From NCBI GenBank assembly GCA_022511125.1, contig JAFLSD010000012.1:24229-88228 (forward strand): a stretch of 64,000 nucleotides of DNA, in the 5' to 3' direction. A program made the translations under genes and the position numbers. Origin of the DNA: Paramuribaculum sp. (GTDB taxonomy: Bacteria; Bacteroidota; Bacteroidia; Bacteroidales; Muribaculaceae). Below the pieces are notes generated by a model that did not search any database, was not told where the DNA came from, and saw nothing but the letters and a program-made list of their open reading frames with translations. This document shows, in pieces, positions 7,979-17,800 of the stretch; position 1 is the stretch's first letter; every line of letters begins with the position of its first letter.

Positions 7979-8179
7979 TTATTTTTCTTCTATTTCAGCG
8001 GTAAGCTGTTCAACGAGTTCATCGATTTCGCTGTCGCTGCAAAGAATACCTTTCTTCCGGAGACATTCGCGAATTTTTTTGCGAACTGTTTCACCTTTTT
8101 CGGGTGCGAAAAGGATAGCAGCCGATGCACCTACAATAGCTCCTCCAAGAAAAGCATATAAAATATTAAGATTGTTCAT
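7979..8179 (-). CDS. YtxH domain protein (copy 2)
   Basis: 66 residues. One N-terminal transmembrane segment with GGAIVGASAAILFAPEKGE, the YtxH hallmark (glycine-rich helix followed by the LFAPEKGE turn), then a charged helix (VRKKIRECLRKKGI...EELVEQLTAEIEEK). Paralogue of the gene at 8218-8415, with the same GGA.VGA...LFAPEKGE core. Members are often envelope or stress associated; the precise role is unknown. The gene lies 38 bp after its paralogue. Confidence 0.85.
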   Translation of the reverse strand: MNNLNILYAFLGGAIVGASAAILFAPEKGETVRKKIRECLRKKGILCSDSEIDELVEQLTAEIEEK

Positions 8180-8217
8180 AAGATTTCGGAATTAAGATTA
8201 TGCTTGAATCAAATCAG

Positions 8218-8415
8218 TCATTTGCCAAGTTCTTCGGCAATTTCGTCAGCGAGTTCTTCAATTTTGTTTTTCTTGAGACGAATACCTTTTTCCTTAAGGA
8301 ATTTAACGATTTCGTCGCGAGTACGTTCGCCTTTTTCAGGTGCGAAAAGAAGACCAACTGTGGCTCCAGCTACTGCTCCGCCAACTACGGCGAGGATGAT
8401 GTGTAAAGGTTTCAT
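8218..8415 (-). CDS. YtxH domain protein (copy 1)
   Basis: 65 residues. A single membrane helix (LHIILAVVGGAVAGATVGLLFAPEKGE) followed by a charged amphipathic segment (TRDEIVKFLKEKGIRLKKNKIEELADEIAEELGK). First gene of the minus-strand cluster that ends with prmA. A clear promoter lies about 70 bp upstream (8484-8515). Confidence 0.87.
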   Translation of the reverse strand: MKPLHIILAVVGGAVAGATVGLLFAPEKGERTRDEIVKFLKEKGIRLKKNKIEELADEIAEELGK

Positions 8416-8483
8416 GTGAATTGATATTTTGATGTTTGAGATTAAGTTTATTTTATAACGTCAGGAAAGCGTTAATTGTTTGG

Positions 8484-8515
8484 CAAAGCTATTCTTTTTT
8501 TAGGATTTTCCCAAA
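8484..8515 (-). promoter_or_regulatory. Promoter of the YtxH-holin-prmA cluster
   Basis: On the minus strand TTTG (8515-8512), a 20-bp spacer and TAGCTTTG (8491-8484) match the Bacteroidetes promoter consensus. It points toward the first YtxH gene. Confidence 0.75.
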
Positions 8516-8628
8516 ATATTTAATCGAAAAAATATTTAAGAAGCATGAACTATTTTTAATGCCCGATCGTTAATATTACAAATCGGTTACAAAACATACG
8601 AATATTAATCAAAAAAAAATATAACATC

Positions 8629-8823
8629 ATGCAACTCAATAACGAACATGAAGTTTTAGCATGGCTGATAATAATAGGAGCCATCTGCCTCACGATAGTA
8701 ATAGGAGCTTTTTTAGACAAGTTCATGCACAGCCGCCGTCAGAGCAATCTACGTGTAGAAACCAAAGCTGTAAGGGTGAATGCGGTGACTCCAGCGAGAA
8801 GACGTTATCCTCGCAACAGATAG
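8629..8823 (+). CDS. Small membrane protein (64 aa)
   Basis: 64 residues: one transmembrane segment at about residues 9-28 (VLAWLIIIGAICLTIVIGAFL) followed by a strongly basic tail (KFMHSRRQSN...ARRRYPRNR). It is the only plus-strand gene in this stretch and is followed by its own terminator. The topology rule predicts the basic tail in the cytoplasm. No family recognised; moderately sure it is a real gene, from its start context, length and terminator. Confidence 0.6.
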   Translation: MQLNNEHEVLAWLIIIGAICLTIVIGAFLDKFMHSRRQSNLRVETKAVRVNAVTPARRRYPRNR

Positions 8824-8854
8824 TCAGATTCTTAAACTAACTTTTTATATATGT

Positions 8855-8886
8855 CCTCCGATAGTAAATATCGGGGGATTTTTTAT
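8855..8886 (+). terminator. Rho-independent terminator
   Basis: CCTCCGATA-GTAAA-TATCGGGGG followed by ATTTTTT. It ends the small membrane protein gene (stop at 8823) and insulates metH. Confidence 0.85.
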
Positions 8887-8929
8887 GTCGTGGTGGGTGT
8901 TTCAAGTCTCATCATTGCCTAAAATTGCT

Positions 8930-8937
8930 TATCTTTG
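8930..8937 (+). promoter_or_regulatory. Promoter -7 box of metH
   Basis: TATCTTTG 63 bp before the ATG at 9001. Because this box overlaps the in-frame TTG at 8935, translation must start downstream. No well-placed -33 box is seen, and no cobalamin riboswitch is apparent in the short leader. Confidence 0.55.
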
Positions 8938-9000
8938 CATTCCGATAACAGACAGTGGAATTACTTGATCAGTCCTTCGGGGAATTTCGTATTCTTTCTT

Positions 9001-12000
9001 ATGGCAACAACTTCAGCAAATACTCACGACATCCGAAAGGAATTAGATAAGCGCATCCTGGTGCTCGACGGCGCTTTGGGAACGCAGATTCAGTCGTTGA
9101 ATATCGACGAGTCGATATTCGATCCGCTCCGTAAAAATTCTTCAATATCTCTAAAGGGGTGTAACGACTTGCTGAATATATGCGCCCCGGAGCTTATAGA
9201 AAAAATACATCTCAGCTATCTCGAAGCTGGAGCTGACATAATCGAAACAAATACATTCAACGCCAACGCCGTATCGCTAAGAGAATATGACATGAGCGAT
9301 CTGGCAAAGGAAATAAACAAAGCGGGTGTATCGATTGCAAGGAAAGCATTGGAGAAGAGCGGTCGGAAAGGTTGGGTAGCCGGAAGCGTCGGACCAACAA
9401 ACCTTTCTCTTTCCCTTTCCCTCAATTCAGCATCCACGGCCGAAACAGACAAACTGATAAATGAACTGGAAGATGCTTATTTTGAGCAAATATCAGCTTT
9501 ATTAGAATCAGGAGCCGATATCATATTGATTGAAACAGTATTCGATACACTCAATGCCAAAACTGCACTACGCGCCCTGAAGAGAGCCGAAGATACTACC
9601 GGAAGAAAGAGACCTGTCATGCTCTCTGCAACCTTGACAGAATCCGGCCGAACTCTATCAGGACAGACGATAGAAGCATTTGCCGTGAGTGTGGCACATG
9701 CGTCACCTTTAAGCATAGGATTGAACTGCGGTTTCGGAGCGGAAGCTTTGATTCCGTTTTTAGATAGAATACAGAATTTACCCTTCGCGATAAGCATATA
9801 TCCGAACGCAGGTCTTCCTGATGCATCCGGGAACTATTCGGAGAGCCCAGAAATGATGGCACACCACCTGAGTGATCTCATCGATGGGAAAAAAGTGAAT
9901 ATCATCGGTGGTTGCTGCGGTTCAACCCCTCTCCATATTAAAGAGATTTCGGAGGCAGTCAAGAACAAAACACCACGCCGGATACCGCATTCAGACGGGA
10001 AGCTACGGTTAGCCGGGCTGGAAAGTCTGACGGTTGGTGAAAATTTCATCAAAGTTGGCGAACGTTGCAATGTGGCCGGGAGCCGTAAGTTCCTCCGTTT
10101 AGTAAAGGAACGTTCGTGGGGTGAAGCTGTCAAAATAGCGGAAGAACAAGTAAGCAAAGGAGCTTCTATAATAGATATCAACATGGATGATCCGCTCCTC
10201 AACCAGAAGGAGGACATGAAAGAGTTTGTATCACGGATAAGCTCCGAGCCGGATGTAGCGAAAGTTCCTTTTATGATCGATTCTTCGCATTGGGAAGTTA
10301 TCACAAGTACACTCAAGATAATCCAGGGTAAACCGATAGTTAATTCAATTTCTCTGAAAGAGGGCGAGGAGGAATTTCTAAAAAAAGCTCGACATATCCA
10401 CACCTGCGGGGCAGCCATGGTGGTGATGGCTTTTGATGAAAAAGGGCAAGCCGATAGTTTCGAGCGAAAGATTGAAATTTGCGGCCGTTGCTATACTTTG
10501 CTTGTCAATGCAGGCATACCGGCTTCAGACATAATATTCGATCCCAATATTCTTTCAGTGGCAACAGGAATATCCGATCACGACCGCTACGGCATAGATT
10601 TTATTAGAACGGTAGGCTGGATAAAGAAAAATCTTCGAGGCTCACACGTAAGCGGCGGTTTAAGCAACTTGTCGTTCTCATTCCGAGGCAACAATATCGT
10701 CAGAGAGGCGATGCATTCTTCGTTTTTGGAACACGCTATCCGGGAAGGGATGGACATGGCTATAGTCAATCCGGCCACAAAGCTAACCACAGAAGGATTT
10801 CGTCGAGATTTGGCGAAGGCTGTTGAGGACGTAATCTTAAACCAAGGCGAAAACTCCACAGATAAACTTATCGAATTAGCGGAGTCGATAAAGAACGAGA
10901 TGTCTGATAAGACTAAACATGTCGCTTCAGAAACTGAAATCAAGCCCTCGGTAAGTGAAGAAGAACAGTTGATCTCGGCTATTGTAAAAGGGCGCACTGA
11001 CGGCTTGGAATCTTTATTGTCGACTCTCACTGCAAAGACGGGTAGCGCGACAGCAGTCATCGACGGCCCTTTGATGGATGGAATGAACATGGTGGGTAGA
11101 CTTTTCGGTGAGGGACGAATGTTTCTGCCACAAGTAGTGAAAAGCGCCCAGACCATGCAAAGCGCAGTAGGGATACTGACTCCGGAAATCGAAAAAGAAA
11201 AGCAATCGTCGGACAGAAAAAACGCCGGTAAGATGGTGATCGCTACAGTAAAAGGAGACGTTCACGATATCGGCAAAAACATAGTGACAGTCATCATGAA
11301 ATGCAACGGCTATGAAGTGATAGACCTCGGTGTGATGGTCGATAAAGAAACGATAGTTGAGCGTGCTATGTCCGAACAGGCAGATTTTATAGGATTGAGC
11401 GGACTTATCACTCCTTCGCTTGGAGAAATGGGAGAAGTAGCTCGTTTGATGGAGGAAAAAGGACTTGAAATTCCGCTTTTTGTAGGTGGTGCAGCGGCTT
11501 CCGAACTGTATACAGCATTACGTTTAGCCCCTCTTTACCATGGTGCGGTAGTATATACGAAAGATGCGGCCTCTCTGCCCGGAGTAGCCCAAAGCTACCT
11601 ATCATCCACATCGAGCGCGGCAAGCATAAACTCTTTAAAACAGCGTCAGGCAGAGATGAGGGAATCGGCAAGTGCAGGAAAGGAATTTCTTTCACTTGAC
11701 GAGGCACGTAACAGGAAATATATTTACGACGAAAGTCTAAAAGTAGCCTCTCCCAAAAAGACCGGCAGATTCACGTATGAAATACCCGTCGGCGAAATTC
11801 GCGAACTCATCAACTGGCGTCCATTCTTCGCAGCATGGAAACTTGACGCCTCTTTCGCTTCGCTTGCGGACATCAAGGGGTGCGATCATTGCAAAGCCCA
11901 GTGGCTCGCTTCCATTCCGCAACAGGAAAGGATGAAAGCAGCCGAGGCTATGCAGCTTTTCAAGGAAGCCAACAGAATGCTTGACAATTGGGAATCTCGA

Positions 12001-12627
12001 GGATACGGGTTGAAAGGAAGAATTGTACTCTCTAAAAGTCGCAGCGAAGGTGACGATATAATTGTTGAAACAGAAAGTGGCGAGGTTAAAATCCCCACTA
12101 TACGACAGCATCAGGCCGCGGGTGAAGGAAAACGGGCAGCACTTTCGGATTTTGTAGATTTCAACGGTGATCATATCGGTATTTTTGCAGTAACCACAGC
12201 GGGTGATATAGAAACCGCAATAAATCAGTCGGAAATTCAGGAATTTCAAAGAATCTTAGCGCAGAGTTTGGCGGACCGTTTAGTGGAGGCGGGAACGGAG
12301 TGGCTCAACCGTAAGGAACAGATGGAATTTTACGACATTCCATCAGAAAGTGGCGCAATCGGAATCAGACCGGCGGTCGGATATCCATCATTGCCCGACC
12401 AGTCTTTGATTTTCATCCTCGACCAATTATTAGATTATGGGGATTTGGGAATAGAACTTACGGAAAACGGTGCTATGAAGCCTTCGGCATCCGTGAGCGG
12501 CCTAATGATAAATTATCCCAAAGCTAAATATTTTTCCGTAGGCTCCATATCAGAGGAAACGAAACAAGACTATGCCGCACGTAGAGGCTTATCGATGGAT
12601 GAATTAAATAAATTTTTTCCGAGGTAG
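9001..12627 (+). CDS. metH: Cobalamin-dependent methionine synthase
   Basis: 1208 residues from ATG 9001. A TTG lies in frame at 8935 but overlaps the promoter. Transfers the methyl of methyltetrahydrofolate via cobalamin to homocysteine. Domains in order: homocysteine-binding barrel with zinc ligands Cys243 (GLNCGF) and Cys305-Cys306 (GGCCGS); pterin-binding barrel (KVGERCNVAGS, then DINMDD); B12 cap and Rossmann domain with the axial-ligand motif DVHDIGK at about residues 753-759; and the SAM-dependent activation domain, with GIRPAVGYPSLPDQS near the C-terminus. Full length for the family. Followed after 3 bp by the ABC-F gene, so probably co-transcribed. Confidence 0.97.
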   Translation: MATTSANTHDIRKELDKRILVLDGALGTQIQSLNIDESIFDPLRKNSSISLKGCNDLLNICAPELIEKIHLSYLEAGADIIETNTFNANAVSLREYDMSDLAKEINKAGVSIARKALEKSGRKGWVAGSVGPTNLSLSLSLNSASTAETDKLINELEDAYFEQISALLESGADIILIETVFDTLNAKTALRALKRAEDTTGRKRPVMLSATLTESGRTLSGQTIEAFAVSVAHASPLSIGLNCGFGAEALIPFLDRIQNLPFAISIYPNAGLPDASGNYSESPEMMAHHLSDLIDGKKVNIIGGCCGSTPLHIKEISEAVKNKTPRRIPHSDGKLRLAGLESLTVGENFIKVGERCNVAGSRKFLRLVKERSWGEAVKIAEEQVSKGASIIDINMDDPLLNQKEDMKEFVSRISSEPDVAKVPFMIDSSHWEVITSTLKIIQGKPIVNSISLKEGEEEFLKKARHIHTCGAAMVVMAFDEKGQADSFERKIEICGRCYTLLVNAGIPASDIIFDPNILSVATGISDHDRYGIDFIRTVGWIKKNLRGSHVSGGLSNLSFSFRGNNIVREAMHSSFLEHAIREGMDMAIVNPATKLTTEGFRRDLAKAVEDVILNQGENSTDKLIELAESIKNEMSDKTKHVASETEIKPSVSEEEQLISAIVKGRTDGLESLLSTLTAKTGSATAVIDGPLMDGMNMVGRLFGEGRMFLPQVVKSAQTMQSAVGILTPEIEKEKQSSDRKNAGKMVIATVKGDVHDIGKNIVTVIMKCNGYEVIDLGVMVDKETIVERAMSEQADFIGLSGLITPSLGEMGEVARLMEEKGLEIPLFVGGAAASELYTALRLAPLYHGAVVYTKDAASLPGVAQSYLSSTSSAASINSLKQRQAEMRESASAGKEFLSLDEARNRKYIYDESLKVASPKKTGRFTYEIPVGEIRELINWRPFFAAWKLDASFASLADIKGCDHCKAQWLASIPQQERMKAAEAMQLFKEANRMLDNWESRGYGLKGRIVLSKSRSEGDDIIVETESGEVKIPTIRQHQAAGEGKRAALSDFVDFNGDHIGIFAVTTAGDIETAINQSEIQEFQRILAQSLADRLVEAGTEWLNRKEQMEFYDIPSESGAIGIRPAVGYPSLPDQSLIFILDQLLDYGDLGIELTENGAMKPSASVSGLMINYPKAKYFSVGSISEETKQDYAARRGLSMDELNKFFPR

Positions 12628-12630
12628 AGT

Positions 12631-14493
12631 ATGGGAGCACCACTTCTGACAGTTGAGAATTTGACAAAAAGTGTCGGCGACCGGCTGCTTTTCGGGGATG
12701 TTACGTTCAGCCTCGGAGAAGGCGACAAGGTAGGCATAGTGGCTAAAAACGGGACAGGTAAGACTTCTCTTCTGAAACTTTTAGCAGGTAAAGACTCTCC
12801 GGACAGCGGTAAAATCACCCTGAATCCCGGGATAAAAATCGGTTATCTGGAACAATTGCCGGAATTTAAGCCGGGAATCTCAGTCAGCGAAGCCTGTCTG
12901 TCTGCAGATACAAAAGTTACTGATGCAATAAGAGACTATCATATAGCTTTGAGATCTGGCGCGGATGAAAAGATAGCGGCAGCGACCCATCAGATGGATG
13001 AACTTGATGCGTGGGATTTCGAGGACCGAATGGTCAGTATGCTCACTTCCCTTAAAATCGAGTCTTTAGATGAGCCGGTGGATAATCTATCGGGCGGCCA
13101 GCGTAAACGAGTAGCCATAGCCTCTGTGCTTTTGAGCGATCCGGACATTCTGATAATGGACGAGCCGACCAATCATCTGGATATCGAGATTATCGAATGG
13201 CTTGAAAACTATTTGTCGCGTCAACGAGTTTGTCTGCTTATGGTCACTCACGACCGTTATTTTCTGGATCGTGTCTGCAACAGAATAATGGAAATCGATC
13301 TTAAGCAAATGTTTACCTACGAGGGTAACTTCGAATACTATCTTCGACGCAGATCGGAACGCTATGAAGCTTTGTCGGCGGAATTAGACCGCGTGAAAAA
13401 CAGATTGCGTCGGGAAACAGAATGGATGCGCCGTCAGCCACAGGCCAGAGCAGGCAAAGCGAAATATCGCATCGATTCATATTACGATCTCAAAGAGCGA
13501 TCACAGGCCGATTACCGCGATAAGAACGTAGTGCTGGATGTCAAATCATCATATATCGGCAATAAGATTTTCGAGGCCAAGAATATCAGCAAACGATTCG
13601 GCGACAAAAAAATCGTTGAAGCTTTCAGCTATGATTTCGCACGTTATGAAAAAGTGGGTATCGTAGGAGCGAACGGCGTGGGAAAGTCAACTTTTATCAA
13701 GATGCTCTTAGGTATCGAGCCTCAGGACAGCGGAGAATGGAACGTCGGCGAAACGGTGCGCTTCGGTTATTACAGTCAGGAGGGCATCGAACTTGACAGC
13801 AGGAAGAAGGTGATCGACGCAGTGCAGGAGATAGCCGAGGATATCCGAATCAACGGCGGAGAATCGTATTCGCCGATGCAGTTTCTGAAAAGGTTTCTTT
13901 TCGAGCCGGCAGATCAACAGAAGTATATCCATAGCCTGAGCGGCGGGGAACGATGCCGACTCCAGTTGGCGTGCGTTCTGATGCGCTCCCCGAATTTCCT
14001 GATTCTCGATGAGCCTACGAACGATCTGGATATCGTAACGCTTGGCATTCTCGAAGATTATCTTGCTGAATATAAGGGATGCATAATCGTGATAAGTCAC
14101 GATAGGTTTTTCTTGGATTCGATTGTGGATCATCTTTTCGTGATGGAGGGTGATGGAAAAATCAAGGATTTTCCGGGGACTTACAGCGAGTGGAGAGATT
14201 GGAGGAGCAAACAGATCAAAGAAGAGAATGGAGCTCCAACCAGATCTACTACCCAGGCTAAGATAAAGACTGAAAAGCCCAAGCAGTTGACTTACAAGGA
14301 GAAAAAAGAGATGGAAGCACTGGAGTTGAAAATCGACGAGCTGACGGAAGAAAAGAACCGATTAGAAGAAATATTCGTTTCCGGAGCCTCCGCCGAGGAG
14401 ATAGCGTCGGCTTCCGAACGATACAAGCAACTCCAAAATGATCTCGACACAGCCGAAACGCGCTGGCTGGAACTGTCGCTACTAACAGAGTGA
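12631..14493 (+). CDS. ABC-F family ATPase (Uup-like)
   Basis: 620 residues, no membrane segments. Two complete ATPase cassettes: Walker A GIVAKNGTGKTSLLK and GANGVGKSTF, signatures LSGGQRKRVAIA and LSGGERCRLQLA, and Walker B/D-loops IMDEPTNHLD and ILDEPTNDLD. A charged linker follows the first cassette and a C-terminal coiled coil (YKEKKEMEALELKIDELTEE...) is the Uup-type extension. ABC-F proteins act on the ribosome or nucleic acids, not in transport. Uup of E. coli is tied to precise transposon excision and ribosome function. Exact role here unknown. Linked to metH by a 3-bp gap. Confidence 0.92.
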   Translation: MGAPLLTVENLTKSVGDRLLFGDVTFSLGEGDKVGIVAKNGTGKTSLLKLLAGKDSPDSGKITLNPGIKIGYLEQLPEFKPGISVSEACLSADTKVTDAIRDYHIALRSGADEKIAAATHQMDELDAWDFEDRMVSMLTSLKIESLDEPVDNLSGGQRKRVAIASVLLSDPDILIMDEPTNHLDIEIIEWLENYLSRQRVCLLMVTHDRYFLDRVCNRIMEIDLKQMFTYEGNFEYYLRRRSERYEALSAELDRVKNRLRRETEWMRRQPQARAGKAKYRIDSYYDLKERSQADYRDKNVVLDVKSSYIGNKIFEAKNISKRFGDKKIVEAFSYDFARYEKVGIVGANGVGKSTFIKMLLGIEPQDSGEWNVGETVRFGYYSQEGIELDSRKKVIDAVQEIAEDIRINGGESYSPMQFLKRFLFEPADQQKYIHSLSGGERCRLQLACVLMRSPNFLILDEPTNDLDIVTLGILEDYLAEYKGCIIVISHDRFFLDSIVDHLFVMEGDGKIKDFPGTYSEWRDWRSKQIKEENGAPTRSTTQAKIKTEKPKQLTYKEKKEMEALELKIDELTEEKNRLEEIFVSGASAEEIASASERYKQLQNDLDTAETRWLELSLLTE

Positions 14494-14869
14494 CTTCATA
14501 AGAGCAGCCAGATGGGTTATGAGCGATAAACAAATGATGGGGAAAAAAGGTCGAAATTATGTCCGCGGAAAAGATGAAATAGTTAAATAATATTAAAATT
14601 GTAGGTATCCAAAGACGTTATTCGATTGATAGTTAGGAGAAGAGGGTGGGCAACTTTTAGAGTATAGGCCAAGTTCGCAGATTGATGGTGGATATCGATA
14701 TTAATTTTGCAGCGAATCCTTGGCGGCATGTTTGACGTATGACAGCACGGAGGATTAGCGAACATTGACATATTTGTTTTGATTAACTTTTCCGGTTGCA
14801 TTACACAATAAAACCGTGATTTTGACGTTATTTCAACGGGAGGTGCAAGAATCCTCACCTTCCACCGGA
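14494..14869 (+). other. Intergenic region with the sprA promoter module
   Basis: 376 bp between the ABC-F stop and the chosen sprA start. Its 5' 85 bp show nothing notable. From 14581 on it holds copy A of the dispersed promoter module and its leader. No terminator with a U-run is seen after the ABC-F gene. Confidence 0.6.
14581..14775 (+). repeat. Dispersed promoter module, copy A (upstream of sprA)
   Basis: Starts AGTTAAATAATATTAA (14581), then GGGTGGGCAACTTTTAG (GGGCAAC at 14648-14654), GTATAGGCCAA, TTCGCAGATTGA, and 54 bp after the motif start the -7 box TAATTTTG (14702-14709). The transcribed part GCAGCGAATCCTTGGCGGC to GCGAACATTGACATATT (to about 14775) is shared almost base for base with copy B near 57.7-57.88 kb. 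Points toward sprA. Confidence 0.75.
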
Positions 14870-17800
14870 ATGCAGAAGAAATCAAGTCTCTATATATCTA
14901 AGGCTCAACGATTAGCGGCCTTTTTCACCATACTTCTTTTCACGTCAAGACTGTGGGTCTTGTCGTCTCAAACCATCACATCCTCACCTGACTCTATTCT
15001 CCCCCAACCCATTCTCCCCATCAGTCCCACAGTATCGAGCACGTATGACGAGTTGACCGAACCCGCCCGAACCCTTGACGCCATCATCCCCTCAAATATC
15101 AGCACCGTGGTGGAATATGACGAGAACGGTTATTACATCATCCGGACAAAATTAGGCGACCGCGATCTGACAGCTCCTTTCCTGATGACACAGGAAGAAT
15201 ACATGAAATGGAAAGCCCGCGAGGAAGCTCGTGCGCTCTACAGAGAACTGAACGGAGGTGTAGGATATGTGAATGCAGCGAAGCTCCAACGTCCTAAATT
15301 CAGTGTCCTCAACATGAACTTTTCTGCCGGACCTTTAGAGCGAATTTTCGGTCCGGGTGGCATTCAGCTGAAAATGTCGGGCTCCGTTCAGATCCGCACA
15401 GGTATAAAATCGACCAAAAGCGAAAATCCGACACTTTCCCTCACATCGCGGCGTAAAACCTACTTGGATTTCGATCAGAAAATCCAGGCGACAGTCGGAG
15501 CAACGATAGGCGACAGGCTCAAATTCAATATGACCTACAATACAGACGCGACTTTCGATTTCGACTCAAAAAATCTGAAACTCCAATATGAAGGGACTGA
15601 AGACGATATCGTCAAGAGCCTCGAGGCAGGCAACGTGAGCATGACAACGGGCTCCTCGCTAATAAGAGGCAGCACTGCCCTGTTCGGTGTAAAATCCACT
15701 CTTCAGTTCGGCCGACTGACCGCAACGGCTCTAATTTCACAACAAAATTCGGAGACCAGGTCGGTTAATACTCGCGGCGGAGTCCAGACGACTCCGTTCA
15801 CAGTGAGAGCAGACGAGTATGACGCGAACCGGCACTATTTCTTAGCCCAGTTTTTCAGAGATAATTACGACGAGTTCGCTTCGCATCTTCCTTACGTGAC
15901 AAGCGGAGTGAAAATAACGAGAATAGAAGTGTGGGTGACAAACAAACGAAGCGATTACAATCAGAGCCGCAATATAACGGCTTTTATGGATCTCGGGGAA
16001 AACACTCATTTAGCCTCGGACTACTGGTCGACGAACATGGCTTTACCGAACCCGTCGAACAATTCCAACAACCTCCTGGAAATCATCAAAAACGACTATC
16101 CGGATGCGAGAAATATCAACACCGTAACCCAGGCACTCGCTCCTCTGTCGGCTTACGGCATAGAGGGAGGACGTGATTTCGAGAAGGTTGAAAGCGCTCG
16201 ACTACTCAACGAAAGCGAATATATACTGAACTCTACCTTGGGCTATATCTCATTGCGCAATCAACTGACAGCTGACGAAGTGCTGGGGGTGGCTTTCGAA
16301 TACACATACAACGGCAAGGTCTATCAAGTCGGTGAGTTTTCGAGCGACATCACCCAGACCAACCAATCGCTCTATGTAAAAATGCTGAAAAGCACCACCC
16401 AGGCACCACGTCTACCAATGTGGCGCCTGATGATGAAAAACGTTTATTCACTGGGGGCTTATCAAGTGGATTCGAAAAATTTCAAACTTCAGGTGAAATA
16501 TCTTTCGGATACGACGGGAACGGAAATAGTCTATCTCCCAATTCCGGGATTTACCGCCACTCCCCTTCTACAACTGACCGGTCTCGACAAATTAGACTCC
16601 AATCAGGAATCGAATCCCGACGGATTTTTCGACTACATCGAGGGGTATACAATCCAGTCGTCGACGGGTAGGATAATATTTCCGGTCGCCGAACCGTTCG
16701 GATCGAACTTACGCAAGAAATTAGGAGGAAGCCTAACGGACGAAAAATTCATCTATCAGGAACTATACGATTCAACCCAGACAGTGGCACGACAATGGGC
16801 CGATAAAAACAAGTATGTCCTGACGGGAGAATATAAAGCTTCGGGTGGAGCGCAGATCAGACTGGACGCAATGAATGTTCCCCGCGGTTCGGTAATAGTA
16901 ACGGCCGGAGGTGTGAGACTCACGGAGAATGTGGATTACACAGTGGACTATTCGATGGGAATCGTGACTATCACCAATCAGAGCATTGTAGATGCGGGTC
17001 AAAATATATCGGTGACCTTAGAAAACCAGTCACTATACAGTACGCAACGCAAAACATTGTTAGGTTTGGATCTGAATTACCGATTAAACCGCAATCTGAA
17101 TATCGGGGGTACAATCATGCACTATTCCGAAAAATCGCTTACGGAAAAAGTGGCTATAGGCAATGAGTCAGTAACAAACACGATGTTCGGGGTGAATTTC
17201 GGCTACAATGCAGAACTTCCATGGATAAACAATCTACTGAACAAAATTCCGACGGTAAATGCGGTGGTTCCTTCAAGACTGAGCGTTATAGGCGAGTTTG
17301 CCAAATTAGTACCCTCAACCCAGAAAATCGGTTCAGACAAAGGGAGTTCCTACATAGACGATTTCGAATCGAGCCAGACGGGGATAGACCTTCGGTCACC
17401 CTATTCATGGTTTTTAGCTTCGACACCTTACGAAAACGGTCCGAACGCACTCTTTCCCGAAGCAGCTCTTTCGGACAATCCGGATTACGGAAAGAATCGC
17501 GCCCTTATCAACTGGTACTATATAGACCGCTTATTCACAGCACGCAATTCGTCGCTTTGTCCGGGCTATATACGTTCGGATTTAAAACAACTTTCGAATC
17601 CTTACGTGAGGGAAATCACAAGCCGCGAAATTTTTCCCGACCGCCAACTCACTTACGGAGAATCATCGACCATCCAGACTCTCAATCTATCGTTTTATCC
17701 TACGGAGCGTGGGCCTTACAACGTTGACGCAACCAACATCGACGAAAACGGCAATCTACTTTTCCCCGAAAAACGCTGGGGGGGAATCATGCGTAGACTC

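Noticed and set aside
8935-9000. Upstream TTG start giving metH 22 more residues
   Set aside because: The TTG overlaps the promoter -7 box and the extra residues have no family support; the ATG at 9001 was chosen.
8880-9000. Cobalamin riboswitch before metH
   Set aside because: The leader is only about 60 nt and lacks the B12-box and long-range pairing.
14583-14885. 100-codon minus-strand ORF, and its twin at 57693-57881 (plus), with similar peptides
   Set aside because: Their similarity follows from lying in copies A and B of the promoter module, read antisense. Copies C and D do not keep the frame, and no start context is seen.
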